Assembly (NCBI RefSeq): GCF_000620785.1
Contig: NZ_JIAI01000005.1
Span: 434,001-498,000 of the forward strand
DNA: 64,000 nt
Source of the DNA: Actinospineispora acaciae DSM 45401
GTDB taxonomy: Bacteria; Actinomycetota; Actinomycetes; Mycobacteriales; Pseudonocardiaceae
Direction of reading: 5' to 3'
A model generated the notes under the pieces. The model did no database searches, was not told the DNA's origin, and was given only the letters and a program-made list of their open reading frames with translations. Each line of letters opens with the position of its first letter. The first letter of the stretch is position 1. Below, piece after piece: positions 59,086-64,000 of this stretch. The position numbers and the translations under genes were made by a program.

Positions 59086-60432
59086 GTGAGGCGGATAGTC
59101 AGCCCGACGTTCGGCGGCCCGGGGCCTTGGACATCCGGATGGCCGCGCAGGGTGTGCGTGTTGTCCGTGCACACCTCGCCGCTGGAGCAACCGGGCACCG
59201 GGGACGCCGGCGGGATGAACGTCTACATCGAGCAGACCTCGATCCGGATGGCGCAGCGCGGGGTGCCGGTGGAGATCTTCACCAGGGCCACCTCGTCCGA
59301 GCAGCCGCCGACGGCCGAGCTGGCCCCCGGGGTGAAGGTGCGGCACGTGCCGGCCGGCCCGTTCGAGGACCTCGGCAAGAACGAGCTGCCCAGCCAGATG
59401 TGCGCGTTCACCCTGGGCCTGCTGCGTGCCGAGGCGCGCCACGAGCCAGGCCACTACGGCGTGGTGCACTCGCACTACTGGCTGTCCGGGCAGGCCGGCT
59501 GGCTGGCCAGGGACCGCTGGGGGGTGCCGCTGGTGCACTCCGCGCACACCCTGGCCAAGGTCAAGAACGCCGCGCTGGCCGACGGCGACACTCCGGAGCC
59601 CCGGTCGCGGGTGCTCGGGGAGGAGCAGATCGTCGCCGAGGCGGACCGGCTGGTCGGAAACACCGAGGCGGAGACCGCCCAGCTCATCGACCTCTACGGC
59701 GCAGACCCGGAGCGGACGGTGACCATCCCGCCCGGGGTGGACCTGCGGAGGTTCGTGCCCGGCAACCGGCACCTGGCGCGCGCCGAGCTGGGCCTGCCGC
59801 CGGACGCGGTGGTGCTCGCCTTCGTCGGCCGCATCCAGCCGCTCAAGGCCCCGGACGTGCTGCTGCACGCCGCCGCCGAGCTGTTCGACAAGGCTCGCGC
59901 CCGTGGTGAAGAAGCGGACCTGCGCCGTCGGCTGGTGGTGCTGGTCGTGGGCGGGCCGTCCGGCACCGGCATGGCCGAGCCGACGGCGCTGCGCATGCTG
60001 GCCGCCTCGCTGGGCATCGCCGAGCAGGTGCGGTTCCTGCCGCCGCGCTCGGGCGAGGCGCTGGCCGACGTGTACCGGGCCGCCGACGTGATAGCGGTGC
60101 CCAGCCACAACGAGTCGTTCGGGCTGGTCGCGCTGGAGGCCCAGGCCTGTGGGACGCCGGTGGTGGCGGCCGCGGTCGGTGGGCTGCCGGTCGCGGTGGC
60201 GGACGGGCGGTCCGGGCTGCTGGTGCCCGGGCATGGCGCCGCCGAGTGGGCGGCCGCGCTGGCCTCGGTGGCGCTGCGGCCCGGGCGGCGCGCGGAGCTG
60301 TCCGCCGGGGCGGTGGAGCACGCGCGGCGGTTCTCCTGGGATCGGACCACCGACGCGCTGCTGGCCACCTATGCCGGCGCGGTGGCCGAGTTCGGCGCCA
60401 GGCTCGCCGCCGAGGAGGGCCTGGCCGGATGA
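59086..60432 (+). CDS. mshA: D-inositol-3-phosphate glycosyltransferase (mycothiol synthesis)
   Basis: 448 residues, a GT-B fold GT4 enzyme. PGTGDAGGMNVYIEQTS (inositol-phosphate end), HYWLSGQAGWLA, VHSAHTLAKVKNAALADGD and the EX7E nucleotide-sugar motif SHNESFGLVALEAQACG. It joins GlcNAc to inositol-3-phosphate, the first step of mycothiol, the main thiol of actinobacteria. The GTG at 59086 starts the conserved region. In M. tuberculosis a ROK regulator gene lies between the SDR and mshA; it is absent here. Confidence 0.95.
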   Translation: MRRIVSPTFGGPGPWTSGWPRRVCVLSVHTSPLEQPGTGDAGGMNVYIEQTSIRMAQRGVPVEIFTRATSSEQPPTAELAPGVKVRHVPAGPFEDLGKNELPSQMCAFTLGLLRAEARHEPGHYGVVHSHYWLSGQAGWLARDRWGVPLVHSAHTLAKVKNAALADGDTPEPRSRVLGEEQIVAEADRLVGNTEAETAQLIDLYGADPERTVTIPPGVDLRRFVPGNRHLARAELGLPPDAVVLAFVGRIQPLKAPDVLLHAAAELFDKARARGEEADLRRRLVVLVVGGPSGTGMAEPTALRMLAASLGIAEQVRFLPPRSGEALADVYRAADVIAVPSHNESFGLVALEAQACGTPVVAAAVGGLPVAVADGRSGLLVPGHGAAEWAAALASVALRPGRRAELSAGAVEHARRFSWDRTTDALLATYAGAVAEFGARLAAEEGLAG

Positions 60433-60917
60433 ACGCCGAGCTGGACAAGCTGATCGCCGGGGCGCTGGACGACGAGGGGCTGGCGTACACCCGGCACGGC
60501 ACCGGCCGGTTCCTGGTCACGCTGCCCGGCACCGCCCGGTTGCAGACCCCGACCTGGCTGATCGTCACCGAGCACGCGCTGCTGGTCGGCGCGTTCGTGT
60601 GCCGGCGCCCCGACGAGTGCCACCAGGACGTCTACCGGTTCCTGCTGCAGCGCAACGCCAGGCTGTACGGCGTGCACTACGCGATCGACAGGGCCGGCGA
60701 CATCCACCTGGTCGGCCGGTTGGGCCTGCATGCCGTCACCGCGGACGAGCTGGACCGGGTGCTCGGCCAGATACTGGAGGCCGCCGACGGCGACTTCAAC
60801 ACGCTGCTCAGGCTCGGCTTCGCCAGCTCGATCCGCCGCGAGTGGGCGTGGCGGGTCGATCGCGGCGAGTCGCTGGCCAACCTGCGCGCGTTCGAGGACC
60901 TGGTCTCCGGCGGGTAG
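60429..60917 (+). CDS. YbjN-domain protein (Rv0487-like)
   Basis: 162 residues. GRFLVTLPGTARLQTPTWLIVTEHALLVGAFVCRRPDE, FLLQRNARLYGVHYAIDRAGDIHLVGRL and TLLRLGFASSIRREW are typical of the bacterial YbjN/sensory-transduction regulator fold. The ATG overlaps the mshA stop (ATGA), so it is co-translated. Found next to mshA in mycobacteria as well. Function unknown. Confidence 0.92.
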   Translation: MNAELDKLIAGALDDEGLAYTRHGTGRFLVTLPGTARLQTPTWLIVTEHALLVGAFVCRRPDECHQDVYRFLLQRNARLYGVHYAIDRAGDIHLVGRLGLHAVTADELDRVLGQILEAADGDFNTLLRLGFASSIRREWAWRVDRGESLANLRAFEDLVSGG

Positions 60918-60968
60918 ACCGCAAAACTGCGTATCCGCATCGGCCGTCCGGGCTGAGATCCTTCTCCG

Positions 60969-61436
60969 ATGCTCCCATTCGCCTCGCCGGTCAGGGCTGC
61001 CGTCCTCGGCGCGACCCTGTTGATCGCGCTCACCGGCTGCGCCACGTCCGCCGCCGCGCCGCCCGCGACCCCGCCCGCCGCGAACCCCGCCCCGCCCGGT
61101 TGCGAGCCGTACGCCCGCACCGAGCTGTTCTTCGGCACCACCCGCGCGGGCGGCCCGCCGATCAGCGACCAGGAGTTCCACGCGTTCCTGGACAGCGAGG
61201 TGACGCCCCGGTTCCCGGACGGGCTGACGCTGCTGTCCGGCTACGGCCAGTTCCGGGGCTCGGACGGCAAGCTGGCGCGGGAGCAGGCCATGGTGCTGGT
61301 CCTGCTGTACCCGAAGTCGGCGGGCACCCAGCCCGGGGTCAAGATCGACGAGATCCGGCAGCTCTACCGGCAGAAGTTCAACCAGGAGTCGGTGCTGCGC
61401 GCCGACGACGCCACCCCGCCCTGCGTCTCGTTCTGA
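60969..61436 (+). CDS. DUF3574 lipoprotein
   Basis: 155 residues. The signal peptide ends in LTGC (Cys24), followed by an Ala/Pro-rich linker and the DUF3574 core: ARTELFFGTTRAGGPPISDQEFHAFLDSEVTPRFPDGLTLL, then GQFRG, and VLVLLYP. It would sit on the outer membrane face. Function unknown. It lies 51 bp after the YbjN gene. Confidence 0.85.
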   Translation: MLPFASPVRAAVLGATLLIALTGCATSAAAPPATPPAANPAPPGCEPYARTELFFGTTRAGGPPISDQEFHAFLDSEVTPRFPDGLTLLSGYGQFRGSDGKLAREQAMVLVLLYPKSAGTQPGVKIDEIRQLYRQKFNQESVLRADDATPPCVSF

Positions 61437-61545
61437 CGCTACGTACTGAGGCGCTGATCTCGTAACCAATTCGTGACCGTCGCCGAACCAACCCGACGGC
61501 CATCGCCCTCCGTCCCATCCGCACACGAGCGAGAGGGGCCGGGCA

Positions 61546-62604
61546 ATGACGACATGGCAGCGGGTGTGGACGGCGGTACGGGCGGGTAGGCAGCGGAGGT
61601 CCGGCCGGTTCGTGGTGGCCGGGGTAGCCCTGCTGGCGGTGGTCATAGTGACCTGGGTGGCTGCTGTGGCGTTCGTGACAACATCGGGCACACTGTCCGG
61701 CAACTCCGCGGCCGCCGCGCACCCCGCGCCCCAGCCCGAGCGGGCTGGCCAGGACGCCGTGCCGAGCGGTCGGTCGGGGGCCGCTCGGTACGGCGCTCCC
61801 TCCGAGGTCGCCCCGGGAGCCGCCGCGTCCGAGCCCCAGTTCAAGGGCACCGCGCCGCTGACCACCGACCAGCGCCAGCAGACCTACGCCCCGCCCGCCC
61901 CGCCGCAGGCCCCGACCGACCTGGCCGCCGCCGAGCCGGACCGCCAGGTGGCCCGCACCGCCCGGCTGGAGCTCACGGTGGCCGACCTCCCCTCGGTGGC
62001 CGCGAAGGTGCGCGCGCTCGCGGGCGGAGTGGGCGGGTTCGTGGCCAGCGAGCAGTCCGTGGACAAGCTCTCCACGTTCACCCTGAAGATCCCGGCCACC
62101 CGCCTGAACGAGGTGACCGGGCAGCTCGCCGGTGCCGGCAAGGTGACCGAGCGCTCCGAGCAGGCCGACGACGTGACCGACCAGGTGGCCGACCTGGACG
62201 GCCGGCTGGCCACCCAGCGGGCCAGCGTGGCGCGGGTGCGCGCGCTGCTGGACAAGGCCACCTCCGTGGGCGACGTGGTGATGATCGAGTCCGAGCTGAC
62301 CCAGCGGGAGGCGACGCTGGAGTCGCTGCAGAAGCGGCTGGCGTCGGTCACCGGGCGGGTGGCGATGTCCACGCTGACCGTCCAGCTCGCCCCCGAGCCG
62401 GCGCCGGTCGACCCGGCCGGCACCGGGTTCCTCGGCGGGCTGGCCGCCGGTTGGAAGGCGTTCCTGGCCGCCGCGAGCGGCCTGCTCACCGCGCTCGGCG
62501 TGGTGCTGCCGTTCCTGGTGCTGCTCGGCCTGCTGGCCGGCGCCTGGCTGACCGCCCGCCGGCTGGTGCGCAGGCGACGGACCGCCGCGCCCGACGGCAC
62601 CTGA
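61546..62604 (+). CDS. DUF4349 membrane protein
   Basis: 352 residues. An N-terminal transmembrane helix (VVAGVALLAVVIVTWVAAVAFV), a Pro/Ala/Gln-rich extracytoplasmic linker, the DUF4349 domain (ARTARLELTVADLPSVAAKVRALAGGVGGFV, coiled coil DVTDQVADLDGRLATQRASVARV) and a C-terminal helix (LGVVLPFLVLLGLLAGAWL) with a basic tail. Probably an envelope stress or wall-sensing protein. GAGAGGGGCCGGGC precedes the ATG. The Arg-rich tail points to the cytoplasm. Confidence 0.88.
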   Translation: MTTWQRVWTAVRAGRQRRSGRFVVAGVALLAVVIVTWVAAVAFVTTSGTLSGNSAAAAHPAPQPERAGQDAVPSGRSGAARYGAPSEVAPGAAASEPQFKGTAPLTTDQRQQTYAPPAPPQAPTDLAAAEPDRQVARTARLELTVADLPSVAAKVRALAGGVGGFVASEQSVDKLSTFTLKIPATRLNEVTGQLAGAGKVTERSEQADDVTDQVADLDGRLATQRASVARVRALLDKATSVGDVVMIESELTQREATLESLQKRLASVTGRVAMSTLTVQLAPEPAPVDPAGTGFLGGLAAGWKAFLAAASGLLTALGVVLPFLVLLGLLAGAWLTARRLVRRRRTAAPDGT

Positions 62605-62627
62605 CGGGAAAAGACTGGGGAAAGTGA

Positions 62628-62677
62628 GCGGAGCGGCCCAAGCTATGAGGGGGAGTCACGTACTTGGGCCACTCCGC
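62628..62677 (+). terminator. Hairpin terminator after DUF4349
   Basis: Arms GCGGAGCGGCCCAAG (62628-62642) and CTTGGGCCACTCCGC (62663-62677) pair over 15 bp with one C-A mismatch; the loop is 20 bases. It lies 24 bp after the stop codon. Confidence 0.65.
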
Positions 62678-62689
62678 ACTAACCACCCC

Positions 62690-62830
62690 GGCATCTCGCA
62701 AAATGGGGGACACGAGATGCCAGGACGGCTCGCGGTCCACGGGGGACGGACCACGAAGCCCTCCGACGGCGTGCTGGAGCTCCTTCACGTCGTCGTGAGA
62801 AAAGTAACCTTGGCAGTAAGACTGTATTGA
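62690..62830 (+). other. Hairpin-covered small open reading frame (37 residues)
   Basis: GGCATCTCG (62690-62698) pairs with CGAGATGCC (62713-62721). The second arm contains the ATG at 62717 of a 37-residue frame ending at 62830 (MPGRLAVHGG ... VVVRKVTLAVRLY), and the GGGGGA in the loop could be its ribosome-binding site. The arrangement resembles a translational switch, but neither the peptide nor the hairpin is known, and the frame may be chance. Confidence 0.3.
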
Positions 62831-63266
62831 TGCAAGGGGTCTCGCCTGACCTATTCAGGTGGTCTCAACAGTAACACGCGTAACAGGGTATCAACGCTCG
62901 GTGTGCTCCCGACGGGTGGGTCTCGTTGTAAAACGCCTGCTAGGGCACGGGTGGGTGGTGCAAGCGCCGATTGCTCCACTCCGGGTTACGGAGTATTCAG
63001 GACACCTGGCTTGCAAGTAATCCATTACGCGTCGGGCGCGCCCCCCGAAAGAGTGGTCTGTATAGGGCACTACAGGCGGTCGCACCGCACGTGTTCGGTG
63101 ATTGGTTACGCCGCGTCACCTGTCGGCGATGAAGTCGTTACGTGTGGGCGTGGGCGTTCGTATCCGCGCGCGCCTGCGGCGGCCTAGTCCGCTCCCCAAC
63201 CGGGTGCCCCGGGCCGTGCGGATCGGCCCGGGGCGCACGAGTGTTCAGTGCATGTTCGGCGCACGT
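62831..63266. other. Relatively AT-rich non-coding stretch
   Basis: No convincing open frame or RNA gene was recognised. The 300 bases at 62821-63120 are about 59% GC by my count (31 of 60 in the first line), well below the neighbouring genes. TTACG or TTACGCG occurs five times counting both strands (62877-62883 as complement, 62986, 63025, 63106, 63138). It could be a regulatory region, a decayed gene or an uncharacterised RNA. Confidence 0.45.
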
Positions 63267-63593
63267 TCAGTGCGTGGTGGTGCCGGACTGCACGGCGACC
63301 ACCCCGGTGATCACCAGGACCAGCCCGAGGACCTGCACCCAGGTCAGCGACTCGCCCAGGAACATCGCCCCGATCAGCGCGACCAGCGAGACGCCGACCG
63401 CCGACCAGATCCCGTACGCCACGCCGACCGCCAGCCCCCGCTTGAGCACCTGGGCCAGCAGCACGAACGACACCCCGTAGCCCAGCACCACCAGCACGCT
63501 CGGCAGCCACCTGGACAGCCCGTCGGACTGGCGCAGCAGGATCGTCGCGCTCACCTCGGTCACGATCGCTCCGGCCAGCATCAACCACACCAT
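63267..63593 (-). CDS. SMR-family multidrug efflux protein (EmrE-like)
   Basis: 108 residues with four transmembrane helices. WLMLAGAIVTEVSATILLRQSDG carries the essential helix-1 Glu (near 13), and GYGVSFVLLAQVLKRGLAVGVAYGIWSAVGV matches EmrE/Mmr more closely than the other SMR gene at 31370-31699. It exchanges lipophilic cations for protons. GAGGAGAGGAG lies about 10 bases before the ATG at 63593. Confidence 0.93.
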   Translation of the reverse strand: MVWLMLAGAIVTEVSATILLRQSDGLSRWLPSVLVVLGYGVSFVLLAQVLKRGLAVGVAYGIWSAVGVSLVALIGAMFLGESLTWVQVLGLVLVITGVVAVQSGTTTH

Positions 63594-63696
63594 TCGCGTG
63601 CGCTCCTCTCCTCGTCCCCGAATATCAGCATCCCCCGGGCGCGCGGGCTCGGCGCGTGGCACGGTGTGCACAAAATCCGGCGCGAGGGAGGACCAC

Positions 63697-64000
63697 GTGA
63701 GCAGCACACACACCGAGCGGATCGCCGCCCACGACGGCGGCGAGTTCACCGCGTTCTGTGCCGTGCCCGAGGGCGGCACCGGGCCGGGGATCCTGCTGTT
63801 CCAGGAGATCTTCGGGGTGAACGACAACATGCGCGGGCTGGCCGGGCGGCTGGCCGACGCCGGCTACCTGACGCTGGTCCCGGACATGTTCTGGCGGCTC
63901 GAGCCCGGCTTCGAGCGGCGCGACGAGTCCGGGCTGGCCGACGGGATGGCCATGGTCCAGCGGTTCGACTGGGAGCTCGGGGCCAGGGACATGGCCTCGA
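63697..64000 (+). CDS. Dienelactone hydrolase family protein, N-terminal part (runs off window)
   Basis: The first 101 residues are present; the gene continues past base 64000. LLFQEIFGVNDNMRGLAGRLADAGYLTLVPDMFWR is the dienelactone hydrolase (DLH) signature, with the Glu of QEIFGVN that activates the catalytic Cys in this family. The remaining Cys-Asp-His triad is outside the window. GGGAGG precedes the GTG at 63697. It would hydrolyse a lactone or ester in the cytoplasm. Confidence 0.9.
   Translation, partial: MSSTHTERIAAHDGGEFTAFCAVPEGGTGPGILLFQEIFGVNDNMRGLAGRLADAGYLTLVPDMFWRLEPGFERRDESGLADGMAMVQRFDWELGARDMAS

Noticed and set aside
62891..63085. Reverse 64-residue open frame in the AT-richer block
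   Set aside because: No ribosome-binding site, mixed composition and no similarity to a known small protein.

Overview
The window is 64 kb of very GC-rich actinobacterial chromosome. It has GTG starts, dense ATGA/GTGA stop-start overlaps, a mycothiol glycosyltransferase (mshA), a heparin-binding-haemagglutinin-like gene and a 3Fe-4S ferredoxin. Gene content and order point to the Pseudonocardiales (Pseudonocardiaceae) or a close relative of the Mycobacteriales. The genus cannot be fixed from the sequence alone. No rRNA, CRISPR array, transposase or phage structural gene was seen. There are three tRNAs: Glu, Asp and Phe.

Layout. 0-5 kb: the start of a quinone-oxidoreductase gene runs off the left edge, followed by a translationally coupled pair, a large SF1 helicase with a C-terminal Vsr/MTES_1575-type nuclease and a 280-residue HEPN-like protein. 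This pair is the best candidate for an uncharacterised (defence-like) system. 5-22 kb: mostly housekeeping or scattered metabolic genes, namely a DUF899 protein, a J-domain membrane protein, HrpA, a PepSY lipoprotein, a WS/DGAT acyltransferase, a serine hydrolase, a cupin and a DUF72 protein with an abnormal start, an MFS carrier, an M20 lipoprotein peptidase, a ferredoxin, a PrpE-like acyl-CoA synthetase, a zinc-ribbon microprotein, a dehalogenase-type hydrolase, a ribbon-helix-helix-like protein and an HMA metallochaperone. 22.8-26.5 kb: tRNA-Glu is separated from tRNA-Asp/tRNA-Phe by about 3 kb of accessory DNA holding a small secreted protein, a zinc-finger membrane protein and two paralogous TetR regulators lying exactly tail to tail.

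26.5-35.5 kb: a TetR gene followed by a polar amino-acid ABC importer (binding protein, permease, ATPase); HxlR plus an FMN/F420-type oxidoreductase; an azoR-SMR-tetR operon with two matching operators; a 2OG-Fe(II) oxygenase; pirin; a GNAT protein. 34.7-39.8 kb: a four-gene, fully overlapping operon (SDR, AurF-type diiron oxygenase, Baeyer-Villiger-type flavin monooxygenase, alpha/beta hydrolase) with a divergent MerR regulator, resembling the mycobacterial mymA-type lipid/aliphatic oxidation loci. 39.8-48 kb: a GIDE-domain protein, 4-hydroxybenzoate hydroxylase, a Tat-exported Rieske lipoprotein, an MDR reductase, a YCII protein, a DadA-like oxidase, a GNAT remnant, an MFS carrier and an epimerase.

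48-62.6 kb: a core block. XRE-hbhA-DUF2516 and DUF2505-murB-LD-transpeptidase-SDR-mshA-YbjN reproduce, in order, the M. tuberculosis Rv0474-Rv0487 neighbourhood (from memory), with lon and purU between the halves. Lon carries a HAIR-like site, suggesting HspR heat-shock control. 62.6-64 kb: a relatively AT-rich non-genic stretch, a second SMR gene and the start of a dienelactone hydrolase.

Between genes there are two repeat families: a 44-bp dispersed element in three copies, which supplies stop codons to neighbouring genes, and a long palindrome with CCCGTGAGTGG arms at two convergent junctions. Several perfect hairpin terminators are also present. Gene functions are read from motifs by eye. 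No database search was run.
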